Notes: generated by a model not told the origin, from the letters alone. 64,000 bases of DNA from Pontederia crassipes (GCA_030549335.1 CM060197.1:49069654-49133653), one strand, 5' to 3'. Positions 10,890 through 23,744 are shown, counted from the first letter of the stretch. Numbers and translations: made by a program.

Positions 10890-11640
10890 TTAGTACCTTC
10901 TTAACTGAAGGGCGGCGAATGGTGGAGGGTGGCCTAGACGGCAATGGAGGCAGAGGGCAGTGGTGGCGGAGGCGGACGTCGACGGCGGTGGAAGGCGAAT
11001 GAGGCGGAGGGCTGACGAGGCGGCGGTGGAGGAGAAGGGCGGCGGTGGAGGTGGAGGGCAGACGAGGCGGCGGCGGAGGTGGGCGGCGGCGGTGATGGAG
11101 GGCAATAGAGGCGGAGGGAGGAGGAGGAGGAGGCGCCGATGGAGGCGGAGGCAGCGGGCGGCAGTGGAGGCGGCGGTTGAATGCGGAGGGCGGCGGAGGC
11201 GAAGGGCGGCGGGGCCAGTGAAGGGCGGGCGACGGGAAGGGAGGAGGAGGCGAAGGGCGGCGGTCGAATGCGGAGGGTGGCGGTCGATTGCAGAGGGCGG
11301 CGGTCGAATGCGGACGGCGGCGGAGGCAAAGGGCGGCGGTGGAGGGCAGTAGAGGCGGAGGGAGGAGGAGGAGGCGCCGGTGGAGGCTGAGGCGGAGGCG
11401 GCGGGCAGCAGTGGAGGGCGGCGTGGTGAGGGGCGGCGTGGTGAGGGGCGGCGGCGACGATGGAGGGCGGGCGTCGGGGAGGAAGGAGGAGGAGGAGGAG
11501 GTGAAGGGCGGCGGTCGAATGCGGAGGGCGGCGGTAGAATGCGGAGGGCGGCAGTGGAGGGCGTCGGAGGGGTGCGGTGGAGGTGGCGGGCGTCGGGCGG
11601 ACGTCGGGCAGGGGAAAGAAGGTAAACAGTAAAATGAAGA
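10890..11640. repeat. GC-rich GGCGGN block inside the CACTA element
   Basis: The plus strand is a near-continuous run of GGCGGCGGTGGAGGC-like units with longer imperfect tandem repeats (around 11160-11350 and 11400-11460). Base use is extreme: G-rich on one strand, C-rich on the other. It opens long Arg/Gly and Pro/Ala/Ser frames on both strands, which I regard as by-products. It lies upstream of the TNP2 fragment's start, where other CACTA elements in this window also carry GC-rich blocks. It could be 5' untranslated or promoter-proximal sequence. Confidence 0.75.
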
Positions 11641-13188
11641 AGAGGGGTTAGCGATTTAAGTAATTTTTTAGCGTCGCAATACAACAGGACGCTACGTAGA
11701 CGCCTTGTAGGTGCCACAACTGTCAAAATTCGGCTAGCGCGGCGCTATAGAGAAGCTAATGTGTCGCTAAGATAACGTAGTGACACTATAGCGTCGTCAT
11801 GGCGTCTCAATGGGTTTAGCGTCTCAAGAATGCGAAACCATTGAGACGCTCCTTAAAAGTCTTTTTCAAATTTTTTTATTATGTATGAAATTTTATTTAT
11901 CAATGTAGCGTCTCATCGCAATGTGCCCCGTTCCATTTGTTTTATTTCCTTTCGACATTCTATCATGTATGTATACAAAATTATTAATATGTATGTATAT
12001 GTGTATATAAAAAAAATGTGTGTATATATATACATATGTAATATATGCATATGTATATATATGTCTACGTGTGGGAGATTAAGTTACAACAATATGTTTA
12101 TCTATATGTATTATAAATATATATGTGTATGTATATGTCTATACATGTGTGAGTCATATATATATAGATAACGTGGATATCTATACGTATTCGAAGTGAA
12201 TATATGTGTATATGTTTATATGTGTGATATTAAGTTATAATTATATGTATATATGCACTTATTATATATAAGTATAAGCATATATGCGTATTTATATGTC
12301 TATATGTGCCCGATTAAGCAAGGGGTAACAAGTCGGCTTAGGAGGCACAATACCGACGCTATTGAGTCGCTAGTTACATTTAGTGACACCGTAGCGCCGA
12401 ACTAGCCTCTAGTACTTTTTCGCGTCTCAATAGTGAGACGCTACAGAGACGCTACTAGTGTCCTCATAGCGTCGATTGTAAGGGCAGCTCTAGTTAGACG
12501 CTACGTAGACGCTATTAAGTCGCCACTGTGACGCTATAATTTAATTAGCCATCGTAATTTTATGATTAAGTATATAATAATAATATATGCATAATTAATA
12601 TATTATATATATTATATGTATAGATAACATAAATAATATAGGGAACAAATTATATATTTATGAACACTCCTATCATGTAAAAATACATATATATATATAT
12701 AATCGTGTAATTAATACTAATATAATATTTAATGAATTTGTTGATTAACATATAGTATATATAATATATAGGGTTTAAATATAAAACAAATAGCGAGATA
12801 AATGTAAATAAGTTATGGGTAACACGGTAGCGTCCAAATAGCGTCGCCTATTTCCGAGATGCCATAGAGCGTCTCTTTAGCGCCGTAAGTATTGAGATGC
12901 TAGTTTCGCGTCTAATGTCATCGACGCGAGAATGGCACTAGGTGCTGCCGCGCATTTCTACTTCGTGGCGCGAAATAATAGCGTCTAGGTATTGTTTGGA
13001 TTACGCCAGATATAGAGTCTATTATCTGAATAGCTAAGAAGATGCTAAGGAGACGCTATCGGGAGGCAAGTATTGTCTCATTATGGTGACGCAAAGTAGA
13101 CGCTATAAAGGCGCTAGTGGCGTCTATATAGCGTCACAGATTTTGGCGATGCTAAGGTGTGTCGCTAAGCGCCCATTTTTTTGTAATG
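11640..13188. repeat. Right subterminal repeats of the CACTA element with AT-rich insert
   Basis: AGCGTC/GACGCT motifs occur in clusters at 11660-11860, 12340-12540 and 12825-13170. Between them, 11980-12310 is a TATATGTATA-type low-complexity run and 12545-12800 is AT-rich. Subterminal sequence of about 1.5 kb is long for a CACTA element and seems to be expanded by the AT-rich stretches. Confidence 0.7.
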
Positions 13189-13191
13189 AGT

Positions 13192-15762
13192 CCAGCTTCA
13201 CCTCAAGATCATATAATGCTTTCATCATCCTCAAATCAACCATTGACTCCTACATCATCTTAGAAACAAGAAGATCATCCAGATGAACAATGTCATTCAA
13301 TCACTACATTTCAATCAACAATGACAATTGAAGCTTCTACCAAAAGATCAGAGTTGATATTCCAAAAGGATTGCGACTTCTGATCACTATCGAGCTAAGG
13401 ACTTTAAACTTAGAACTAATTTCCTTCATCCTCAAACTTACAATTTAGATCTTTTGTGTAATATAGTTTAGACTAATTTAGTTCATGTTAGATTAGTAGT
13501 TTGTTTATCTTAGTTTCTTAGTCTCTTTACTTTCCTTCTATCATTTTTATTTTATTTTTAAACAGGTCTATGCATGTCACAAACTGAATTTTATTAAAAA
13601 TTTAAAATTTTCAGTTTTCGTGGGTCGCTATTCATTCTCACAAGTGTTACACATATCTCACAGGTCGTCGTTTGTAGTTCACGAGTCTCACAGTGACATA
13701 TATTTTGAACATTTGATCTTCACGGGCCGTAACATTGATGTAATGACTCGTAACATCCCACATAACACCATGTATTTTTTTTAACGGGCCGTAATTTTTA
13801 TATCACGAGTCACACAATGGGAAATTTCAAGTTTTGCACATTTCACAGCCCGTAATCGCTATCTCACGACCCGTAATAATTGTTATATTTAATATTGTTT
13901 TATTAAGTCGGTTGGGTCGTTAATAACTGATCACGCATATCACAGTAGGTCAAGTACTTAGGGACTTTGATCTTACGGGTCGTATTCGTCGAATAACGCC
14001 CGTAAGTTATTGTTGAGCCAGCCGATACTCTTAAACAACCCGATTTACGGCATGATTGATCTCAGCACGACCCGTGATGCACCATTGCCCAGATCTATGA
14101 ACATCTCACGGGTCGTTAAAACCTCATCACACCCCATTAACTCCTTGTACGAATTAGATAACATCTCATGGGTCGGCATCAAAATCTCACGCATATCACA
14201 GTGCCTCACTAACACTAGTCTTATTATTTATGGGTCGTCATATGCCCCTCACGGATGTCACAGTAAATTCTACATAATACATTTTTTTATGAGCCATGAC
14301 CGTTTGGTAATGACCCTCTCTAATGTTTTCTGTATAAGCGTAGGACCGTGACCATCTACCGAAGGTCGTAAGCATGCAACCACGACCCGTGACTATCTGT
14401 GCCTATTCGACTTCATCACTGCTAGTGCCGTGATTTTCATATCACGACCCATTAAATTGCGTAAAAGACGCACAAACTCTTCAATATGACTAGTTGACAT
14501 TACCTCACGGGCCGTTATTTGCCCTTCACGACAGCATTGAAAAGAACGGGGAATAAAGAAGAAGAAAAGAAGAGAAAGAAAGAAATAGAAAAGAAAATTG
14601 CCTCCTCGGAGTTGAAGAAAAGTAGGAAATCGAGATGCCCAAATTTCTATCAACCAAGAACACTATGGATTCTTCATGCCTTCTTCATACAGCTTCAACA
14701 TCTATCGAGTCGAGACAAATTAGGTTGTTTCATTTTCTTTTCTATGTTTACATTTTTCATTATCGTATATATGCTCCTACGGGATTTGATTTCCAACACT
14801 GGGGACAATGATGAGTTCAAGCTTGTGGGAGTTTGCAATTTCATTGAAAGCATACATTCTCTTCATATTTTACTCGCATATTTGCTTGCATCTCATATAG
14901 TAAAAAATCAGAAAAAAATTTGTTTTTTATAATTGAAAATTGCATCTTATTTTCTTATGTCTTAGTATCTACTTATTTTTCAAACATTATTCAAGGACAT
15001 CGCGTTAATTAACAAAATTTGAAGTATTATTATTTTATCATTTATCGCCTTCGTGTTGGGTAATTGGTTTGAAGAAAATTGCTTAGTAAACTATGGATGT
15101 TTAACGACAAATCATATTCTTGCTCTTATTTTTTATATTATGTGTATTACCTTGATAATAATTATATCCCTGTTGAACATTCAAGTGTAAATGAGCGTAC
15201 TAATAAATAAGTACACGTAAAATTATCATCGTATACAAAAGAAGGACTAGCGGAGCCCCAAAAAGTATGAGAAGATACAAAAAGGTTTATCCGAAACTTT
15301 GGTGAGTTTGGGTAATTAGATCCGTAGGGGATTCTTGTCTGACGACCTAAGGGCAATTGCTTTGTGATCCGTTGGTTGAAAGCCCATTATATGGATCACC
15401 CTATGAAATATGGAGAAGCACATGAGTACAAAATCAATGAGAAAAAGAAGTGAAAAAAAAATTATGATGAAAAGTTCATAAGAGAAAAAGTATAAAAGTA
15501 ATAAATGAATAAAAGCTCGTGTTACACTTGTATATTCAACATTGATATTTTTATTTTAAAGAATTATTTTATTATTATTCAGAGCTGAATTTTGAGGAGT
15601 TTAAAAATGTCTTTCATTGAGAAATTTCATAAAGCTGAGTTATTATGGAAAGTGATGAGACACTTAGGCGATGGATGTATAAAATCTAGTGCTAAGAAGA
15701 GTAGTTGAATGATAGGGTGTAAGCGATGATTAACTAGTTTGGTTGGAGCTTTGCTCTGAACA
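13192..15762 (+). mobile_element. B element internal region, 3' part, with ACGGGCCGT motif array
   Basis: From 13640 to 14520 a motif of the form ACGGGCCGT(A/G)A or its inverted or degenerate versions (CACGACCCGT, ACGGGTCGT) appears every 40-80 bases. The rest (14520-15760) is A-rich with short frames only. I see no reverse transcriptase, RNase H or integrase. Apart from the CACTA insertion, the internal region of B is only about 3.7 kb, so B resembles a large non-coding retrotransposon derivative. Confidence 0.6.
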
Positions 15763-15801
15763 TTGCTTGAGGACAAGCAAGTATCTAAGCTTGGGAGAGT
15801 T
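15763..15801 (+). other. Hairpin and polypurine tract before the B 3' LTR
   Basis: TTGCTTG-AGGA-CAAGCAA (15763-15780) forms a perfect 7-bp stem with a 4-base loop. It is followed by AAGCTTGGGAGAGTT, a polypurine tract ending at the LTR. A similar hairpin next to a G-rich tract precedes the 3' LTR in several Athila/Tat-type elements, to my knowledge. Confidence 0.65.
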
Positions 15802-17510
15802 TGATGCATGCAAAATACAACATATAATTAGCCATGCATTTAATCACATTTCGATTCATTTTCATATAGCATGCATCAATTTATGGCCTTATTTTATTTA
15901 ATTTTATAAAAATGGAATTATACCCAATCCTATATTTTATTGTAGAAAATGAAGAGAATTGAGTCAGGAAGCTACAGGAACAAACCGCGCTCAATTCGAA
16001 GTTCAAATGGAGTCAGAAAGTGAAAATTGGTAGAGGCTGTCAGTGCTGAGTTGAATATAACGGGCCGTGAGAGTTATGTAATGGCCCATTAAATATGCAG
16101 TTCTGTCCAAAAGTCTAAAAGTTGAATATAACGGGTCGTGAGAGATTTGTAACGGCTCGTTAAATACTCAATTTCATTCAAACAGCTTGCCCGAGTTATG
16201 GGTTGTGAAAACCAAGTTACAGGGCATTAAAACCACACTTATACTCTTATTTGGACACTGTGAGGGCTGTGAAATCAGTGTTACGGGCCATTAAATTCAT
16301 ATTTTAGACCGTTACGAAGACTATTTTTTTATATTTCTTTGACTTTTTTGAGAATTTTAAGTCCAGATCGAACCCAAACTTTATCATAAACCTCAGGGAT
16401 GATTAGGAAACATATTCACTCAAATTTAAAGGAGTTTTGGTTGGTTTTAAAGACCTATCAAAGTCTATTTCGAATTTACGTATTTTAATATGAAAAGACT
16501 TTGAATAAAACCGAAACTCTACTAGAACTCTTGGGACCCTGAAAGCTATAAATAGAGGCCCTAGAAGACAAAAAAAACATGTGCCTGAGACCTGGGAGTC
16601 ATGCCTTATTGCAAAGAAGAAGACTTGAAACCAGGGGATCGTCAAATGAGAAGGATTGCACAGCAAGTTCTCGTTTAGTGTTACGTGATCGTCCAGAGGT
16701 TCTGAAGGCTGCAAATCTTTATTTATTCATATGCTTGGATGCTCTTTTACTTTATTTCTCATAATTCATTAGTTCTGTAATGGAGATTTCATATTTGTTT
16801 TAGAAAGATAGATTGTTTGTACTTCGTTATTCTTCAAATTAATTAAATCATTCGATTTTTTTTATTATATATGCTGAGTTTAATGCTTTTTGATGAGTGA
16901 TATGAATTCTGAAATTAGATTACAAACCTGTATAAGTCATTGTTCTTCTGATAATTGATCTTTTAATTTTTAGTTAAAGCATATATAACACATATTCAGT
17001 AATTCATCGTGTATGCTGATTATCATGCGATTTATTATTCTGTCCAGGAGTATGGGTGAATAATAATTTAATAGTTACATTTTCCTGCATCATGATTCTC
17101 TGTAAAATTAGTAATCAACTCATCGTACGTGATTATTGAACTTATTTGGAATTAGGATAGTCTGATTTGCTCGTCTAGAGAAGTCAGTATTTTAGGTGTT
17201 CTTAATTCGTCTCAAAAATTGACCTGAGTGTTTTTGTCATAATTTGAAGTTTATACAAGTCTAACTTTACATTAATCATCCATAATTTTTAAGGATCATC
17301 ACCACTTTATCTTTACGCATCAATTATCTATTTTCTACACCTTTAATTTTCTATTTTCACCACAACTATTTTCTTATCTTAGTAGATTATTGAGATAGAT
17401 TAAATTTAACTAGGTTCCTCGTGGGATCGACAACTCTAATCTTCACTTTATTACTTGATACGACTAGTGCACTTGCTAGCAAATTTATTTGTTACATATT
17501 TACCGCATCA
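15802..17510 (+). mobile_element. Family-B LTR, 3' copy (complete)
   Basis: The LTR runs from TGATGCATGC to GCATCA with 6-bp terminal inverted repeats (1709 bp). Its right half matches 4873-5722. It has a TATAAATA box at 16547-16554. Its first bases are almost those of the family-A LTR, and the last 200 bp also resemble A (TAGTGCACTTGCTAGC), so the two families share ancestry. Confidence 0.85.
16547..16554 (+). promoter_or_regulatory. TATA box of the B 3' LTR
   Basis: TATAAATA lies in AAGCTATAAATAGAGG. Context and position within the LTR match the TATA boxes of the A LTRs. Confidence 0.55.
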
Positions 17511-18503
17511 CTCCCCCTTTCTCTCACATGATCTCTGTAACTCATCTCTCCCCTTTCTATGTTTTGTCTCCTTTTCTCTTTGATTGGCAGCGAAGGCGGT
17601 GAGGGAGGACACGGTGATGACAAGGGCGATGAACTTGGAGGTCGCAGCGTCGACTTGAGGGCGGCCGATCTGGAAGTTGCAGCACCGACAATCGAGCACG
17701 AGGGCTATCAATCTGGAAGCCGCGGTGCTGACGATCGAGTGTGAAGGCGGCCATCCGAATCGCAAGGTTGATGTCACGATGATCTCTCTCTCTCAGCCAT
17801 GACGACAATCTCTCTCGATGACGGCGAGGGTGGCCGCGATGACGACGAGGGCAGCGAACCTGGAGGCAGCGGCATCAGCACGAGGGCGGCCGAAGGTGCA
17901 GCATCGTCAATCGAGAGCGAGGGCTGCTGATCTGGAAATCGCGGCACCGACGATCGAGCATGAAGGTGGCCATCCAGATCGCAAGGTTGAGGTCACCGAT
18001 GATCTCTCTCGGCCATGACGAGGATCTCTCTCGATATCTCTCTCTCTCGAACGACCATGGCGGCGATCTCACTTTCTCTCTTAGACTCCGGCATTCTCTA
18101 GCAAGGCAACGATGATCTCTGTCTCCTTCTGTCGATCTCCAGCAACTCGATGTAAGGTTGCCCTCCAGCCATGCGAGGGCGAGGAGGGAGCTCGGCTGGA
18201 AGTTGAAGCCCACGGTGATGGCGACGAGGACGACGACGGCGTATCTTGGGTGAGCCAGGTGAGTGGCATCGCGAATCAGGTGATGGCCGGCGAGAGTCGT
18301 TAGATCTATGAGAGAGAGAGAGATCGATGGGAGAAAGAGAAGAGAGAAAGAGAGCAAGGAGGAGTGTATCTGATCACGAGATGAAGGAGAGCCATCAAAT
18401 TTTGATGACATCAAATTAGATCTGATTTGAGCCATTCCATCTAGTTTGGACGACTTAGATCGTGCAAAAGGCGCCCAACATATACATTTTACCATATATA
18501 TAT
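17511..18503. repeat. GC-rich region with imperfect tandem repeats and CT runs
   Basis: Two units of about 180 bp (near 17630-17800 and 17830-18020) share GGCGGCC, CACCGACGATCGAGCA and ATCGCAAGGTTGA, separated by TCTCTCTC runs. Short frames on both strands reflect this repeat. I recognise no gene. It is not part of the B element and may be the inside of an older TE. Confidence 0.5.
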
Positions 18504-19460
18504 GGGAGAAATGAGGATGCTGAGCAGCTTGTGCTCAGCACCCTGCGAAGCGTGCCGCCGGCCATTCGATCCAGATCGCACGGTTCAGATGTGTGCGGCT
18601 CTTCAGATGAAATTGCACGGACCAGATTCAACTCATGAGATTTTCCATCGCGCCTTTTGCTTTCCCCTGCTCCTCGTCTTCTCTCTCTCTCTCTCTCCAA
18701 TTGTTCTCACCAGCTGCCCTCTTTCACTCGATCCTCGCCGCCAGCTGCACTCTTTACTCAATCATCACCGGCCAGCAGCTTGTGCTCAGCACCCTGCGAA
18801 GCGTGCCGGCGGCCATTCGATCCAGATCGCATGGTTCAGATGCGTGCGGCCCTTCAGATGAAATTGCACGGACCAGATTCAACTCGTTAGATTTTCCATC
18901 GCGCCTTTTGCTTTCCCCTGCTCCTCATCTTCTCTCTCTCTCTCTCTCTCTCTCCATTTGTTCTTGCCAGCTGCATTCTTTCACTCGATCCTCACCGCCG
19001 GCTGCCCTCTTTCACTCGATCATTGCCAGCTAGCAGCTCTCCCTGATCTTCTACAGCGATTCTAGGAGGGGCGGGTCGGGTCACTTTTTCGTCCATCCCA
19101 TTTCATTTAACATTCGAAGATGGAGATCAGGGACCCTAGGTTCTCTTCGGCCGTTCGATTCATCGCACCACCCTAATTTTGCCTTTGACCGAGTTCTCCG
19201 GCGAAGGCCCTTTACAGGTACTGCTCCCGACCCTCGATTGTAGTATCCTTCTTTTGCCATAGTCTCCTTCTTTTGCTCTCTCGTGCATCGCCGCCCTAAC
19301 ACTCTCTAGATCTCTAGTGTGTTTAGGGTCCCCGCTCTATCTTCTTTGCCAATGACTGAGTTCTCCGTCGAGGCATCTGCACAGGTACTACTCGCGACCT
19401 CACTCTCACTGTCTCTTTTTTTCTCCCTCTCGCGCGCTGCCGCCCTCACTCTCTTTTGAT
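18504..19460. repeat. Left terminal inverted repeat of the MULE-like element
   Basis: It pairs with 23745-24408. It contains two tandem copies of about 250 bp and then CT-rich sequence. A related third unit continues to about 19690. Frames in this arm (up to 132 codons) are repeat by-products rich in Ser, Leu and Pro. Confidence 0.7.
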
Positions 19461-20298
19461 CTGCGGTGTGTTTAGGGTGCCAGCTCTATCTTCTTCACTA
19501 GTGACTGAGCTCTCCGTTGAGGCGCCTGCATAGATACATTCTCAGTCTCTTTCTTTCGCACTCTCGCACGCTGCTGCCCTCACTCTCTCTTGATCTCTAG
19601 TGTGTTTAGGGTGCCAACTCTACCTTCTTCGCCAGCGATCGAGTTCTTCGTCGACATCACTCTCTCCCTAACCCCCACCCCCTCTTGCACAGGTACTGCT
19701 CCCGACATCACTCTCTCCTTGACCCCCACCCCCTCTTTCTCTCTCTCTCTCTATCTATCTGGCCTTTTCTCCGACGTTTCGTGTTGAATCACATTTTGTG
19801 ATATTTGTTTCTATGGTTAACTCACATATGCTGTAATACGATGGAAAATGTTGTTTTTTTATGATTGATATGTTAGAAAGATTGCTTTTCTATTGTTCCT
19901 TTGCCTCTTGATATGATTTCGATTTATGTTTACTTAACCAGGAAGGTTGCTCCTTCGTTTCAATATATTCTTGATATATTATCAAGATGAGATTTGGAGA
20001 TTTAGAATATCTGGGTAGGTTCATGAAGTAGTTCTAGTCATCTATGTCATTTTCTTCCTATTTGATTTATTATGTACTTGTTGCTATAATGAGTTCCTTG
20101 TGTAATGAGTTCCTTGTCATCCTTGATGATTAATGTATAAAATTTTTAGGATAACTAAGAAAATCCTTTAACCTATATTAAATTTTTTTATTTCTTTCTT
20201 ACTGCAATGTAGTCCACACATTTGATAACTCCCTATATATTTTGTTAATCATATAACTTTACAGCTAGATTGTAAAACTTTATGACCATGTCACTAAT

Positions 20299-20708
20299 AT
20301 GTTGAAGGCTTCACCGCTAAGCGAAATGGTGCTTCAATGCTATTATGAAGAAGAAGCAAATGTTAAAACATCTTGAATGGAGCTCAATCCTGGTCGGAGG
20401 TTCTATGATTGAAAATATTACGGAGTAAGCCTCTCTATCTTATCTTTTGTTGATTACACCACCCTAACATGAAATCATTTTTTTTATTTTTGAAGATAAT
20501 CGAAGCATGCCGATTTTTTTGTTGGATGGATGGACCTCTTGATGATCACTACAGGAATGTCATTAATGAATTATTACGCAAGTTAAATAGGTTGGAGAGT
20601 GAAGTTGAAATCCTAAACTTGAAGCAGGAACTTGGTACAATGAAAAATCCTTCAAATGGATCTCCTTCATCGTTATGGAAATATTCAAATTTTTTTTACT
20701 TATGGTAG
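20299..20708 (+). pseudogene. GRF-type zinc-finger / coiled-coil gene, broken
   Basis: Exon 1 (20299-20424) encodes the start of a GRF zinc finger: a Cys in LQCYYEEE, then NPGRRFYD. Exon 2 (20496-20708) continues with ACRFFCWMDGPLDDHYRN and a leucine-spaced coiled coil (LLRKLNRLESEVEILNL). GT-AG borders fit between them. Plant GRF proteins with one finger followed by a short coiled coil have exactly this shape, and many are TE-associated. Two in-frame TGA codons (20374 and 20410) replace expected Trp and Cys positions, and the second finger cysteine (normally CxC) reads Tyr. It is therefore a pseudogene. It could be the MULE's own accessory gene or a captured fragment. Confidence 0.7.
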
Positions 20709-21085
20709 TCGTAGTAATGGCGACGAAATAGTTATATTACATGTCGTTTTGAAATGTTATGTTAGTTGTAATTCTGGAATGTTGTATGAGTATGTTGCAC
20801 TATTTTATATGGAACGTTAATTTGCATGGAATGTTGTACGACCGTTAATTTTCGTGGAATGTTGCTTTTTATTATGAATCCATATATAGGAAACGTCTTC
20901 AATAAACAATGAAATGTCTTCAGTATGTTGCTTTTTAATTTTCGATGAAAAATCTTTGCTTTATCCCTGATAAAAGAATATGATGTTTTAATACAACAAC
21001 CCACATGCATAATGGCTGAATAAGTTCCACGCTGCGATATGCAGCAGTAAAAGCTGATCCATCAAGCCCACTCGAAGGCAACTCC

Positions 21086-23126
21086 CACTACAAAGATTTT
21101 TTTACTTTGGCGACGTCCAACAAGCGTCGCTCAAAGTAGATTAAACGTCACCAAAAATCTTTTAGGACGTTTATTAAACGTTGGCTTCATATGTCAAGAA
21201 AGTATTTATGACGCATATTAATTAGACGTTGTCAAAAATTTAAACGTCACAAAAAGTTAATCTTTTCATGATGTTTAACCGTCACCAAATGTCATGTTAA
21301 GATGACGTTTAAGCGTCACCAAAAATTAATTGTATCCTCTTAAAATTATTTTAAATGTCACGGAAGATAAATTACTAATGATATTTAAACGTCACGAAAT
21401 TTTTTTAAGACATAATAAACATCGCTAATATGATAAAATGAGTAACATATAATAATTCAGTATCTAAAATTGTGTTATGAAAAATCGCTAAAAAGAAATT
21501 TTCAAAGAATTCATGTGAACTACTTTCTTGATGGGACAATAGCTAGGCATCCAAATGTCAGAAAGTAAACAAAAGTTTTACGGCAAACCAAGTTTTAAAA
21601 CCTCAAGAACAACAATATGCTGAGTTGAAATAGTTTGGCTCAAGGGATCTCATCACATTAGATCCTAAACTGTTACTAATCTCAAGAGACAAGAGTTTAG
21701 CCAAACATTGGCTTAAAATCCACCATGACAAGAAAGTTTAATAGCTTTACTGGAAGATCAGCAAGAAACAATACAAAAATGGAAGCAAGAACTTGATTCA
21801 ACAACAATTGGATGAAGTTGTGACTCCTTCCACCTCCTATGATTTCTTCTCCTTTCTCAACCTCCAAATTTGTGTAGGCTCCTGCTATCAAATATTCTTT
21901 TATACTATTGTGAAATCCTATAAAAATAACAAAATGACAAGCATCTACTAGAATAATAAGAAAGGCATAATAAAATAGATTTAGATTAATAATCATTGTC
22001 TTAATGCTAGTGGTTGACAAAATTAAGAAAATATATGTAGAAATAGAGAAGTAATGTATGATGCATGTATAATAAATTGCAAAAATAGAAACAAACTAGC
22101 TTATGTTCAATTAGAAATACCCTATACCCCTTTCCTTCTCGTTATTATTGTTCTTCACCAAATTAAAGAAGGGAAGTAAATAGAGCTGAAAATCTAACTT
22201 CACACAGGCATCGAATACAAGTACAAAAGACAAAACTAACATAAAAGATAAACTTCACACAGGCCTAGCAGTTTGTTACTGTTGTTGTTGTATTATTCCA
22301 TGGGAGGGAGGGAGGGAGAAAGAAGATGCCTCCTACCCCTTGGCTAAAACTAACATAACATGGTACAACTCCGTAGTCGCTCGCTGTTGTCAATGCCGGA
22401 GATGAGGAAGAACTGGTGTCGCTCTGCCGGTAACCTATATGTCCAAAAAAAAAGAAGTGAATCTCAGCTAAGGTATTTGAGGTGGCTCTGACTGCTGCCA
22501 AGAGGGCACCGACACATCATTATCCTTAAAGCAATGAATTAATCTCACCGATCGAGTAAATCAACTATATGTGCAATTTTTTTGAGACTAAATTAAGATT
22601 ACCATTTGATTCCCCAGCCTCGTGAGCTTCCCTTCGGAGATCTGATTTCGAGATTCCCCTGGGCGCCATTAGCCTTATTGTGTCTGATTCATTGCTGGAG
22701 ATCTGGCCGTCATGGTCTGGCAGAGGAAGCTTCGTCACTTGTGGCTCAACAGTCGGTGTCTACTAAGCACGTCGGAGGGAGATGAAGGGGCCGGCGAATG
22801 TCGCCGTCGAGAATTCGGAGTAGGGCACTGGAGATGGTCGCTCTACCGGAGATGAGAAATGGAAGCAGAGTGATTTAGGGCATCTAGGGCACGAGAGAAA
22901 GCATTGATTTAGGTTTTTTAGATTTAGGGCACGAGAGAAAGCATTGATTTAGGGCATCTAGGGCACGAGAGAGGGCTGAGATGCTTTTAGCTTTTTTAGA
23001 TTGGATCCAATGGCTGAAATGTTTTTTACTATTTTGTAATTGTTTATATTGTCATAAACGTCACTAATATATTTTAATTAGTGACATTTGTTATATGTCA
23101 CCAAAAATCCTAATTTTAGTGAAGTG
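21086..23126. mobile_element. Small CACTA-like element with AACGTCACC subterminal repeats
   Basis: It starts CACTACAAAGATTTTT and ends near TTTTAGTGAAGTG, whose reverse complement begins CACTTCACTAAAAT. Both ends carry motifs such as AACGTCACCAAA and GACGTTTAAACGTCAC. I find no clean 3-bp target duplication, so the exact ends (23121 or 23126) and the superfamily are uncertain. Inside there is no convincing gene; 22600-22990 is GC-richer and contains a repeated TTAGGGCACGAGAGA. Confidence 0.5.
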
Positions 23127-23744
23127 AGATCCCCTCTTGTACTTCCTGCCATCTCACGGATTACCAGTCATAACAACTTACATGCACATGGGCAACCTCC
23201 TTAATTCCCTACCTGAGTTCATCTCGTACACCACAATTTTCCACACAGCTACACCATGAATAAGAACAAGGAATGAAAATGAGCAAAAAAAAAAACTGAA
23301 AATTGAACATATACAGGCGCAACATCTCATTCTATATTCAAGCTACATCACACAAATCAAAAGAACTTTATTTTTTTTTTATCAAAGTTTGCTCCTGCTT
23401 CACGAGAGCAATCCTAATCAAGGGGAGATGCCAAAGCATGACTACAGACCAACTATGCAACTCAGATCAGTGTTCGTCAGTAACACAAGGCAACACCTTG
23501 ACAGCAGCATTGCACCCCAGCGTCGTGCCAAGTCCAGACATAAATGGCATAAATAACAATGCATGTAACCCAATTTGTAAATGACACAAGGCACAGTATA
23601 GCGAAGACAGAGGCCAAAGAGAATAGAAAATAACAATGTTCCAAACAAGTTGTAACCCAATTTGAAGTGCAAAGAAATAGCTATGCATCAAGAAATAATT
23701 TGATTTCATCGAGACATCAAGTTGCCCATAATTTGATTTCAAAA

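Larger units (their letters stand above)
6853..13188 (-). mobile_element. Complete CACTA (En/Spm) element, AGCGTC family
   Basis: The left end is CACTACAAGAAAATGGG; the right end reads CATTACAAAAAAATGGG on the minus strand. The 3-bp target duplication AGT is at 6850-6852 and 13189-13191. Both ends carry subterminal arrays of AGCGTC/GACGCT motifs. On the minus strand the order is GC-rich block, TNP2-type fragment, then Transposase_24-type gene, which is the usual En/Spm arrangement. The main catalytic part of TNP2 is missing and the second gene has a stop, so the element is not autonomous. Confidence 0.92.
6352..13263 (+). pseudogene. Second coiled-coil frame of the B element, frameshifted and split by a CACTA insertion
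   Basis: ATG at 6352 opens a 98-codon frame with another short coiled coil (MEAKIHTLEKQVAELI). A second frame, open from about 6650, is Pro/Ser/Thr-rich and runs up to the CACTA insertion at 6853. It resumes in the same frame after 13188 and stops at about 13261. The continuity across the 6.3 kb insertion suggests one protein-coding stretch was interrupted. The earlier part is out of frame with the later part, so it was already decaying or has lost a base. I recognise no domain. Confidence 0.3.

Noticed and set aside
10890..11726. Long Pro/Ala/Ser frame (278 codons, minus) and Arg/Gly frames (plus)
   Set aside because: They arise from GGCGGN low-complexity repeats that leave all frames open; no domain is seen.
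11881..12171. 96-codon frame rich in Tyr, Ile and Met
   Set aside because: Translation of a TATATGTATA low-complexity run.
14519..14932. 137-codon frame, Lys/Glu-rich
   Set aside because: It lies in A-rich non-coding sequence of the B element; the composition follows the base bias and no domain is visible.
21086..21088. 3-bp target duplication for the small CACTA-like element
   Set aside because: Left flank TCC does not match AGA or AAG on the right; I could not support a duplication, so the element call was kept at moderate confidence.
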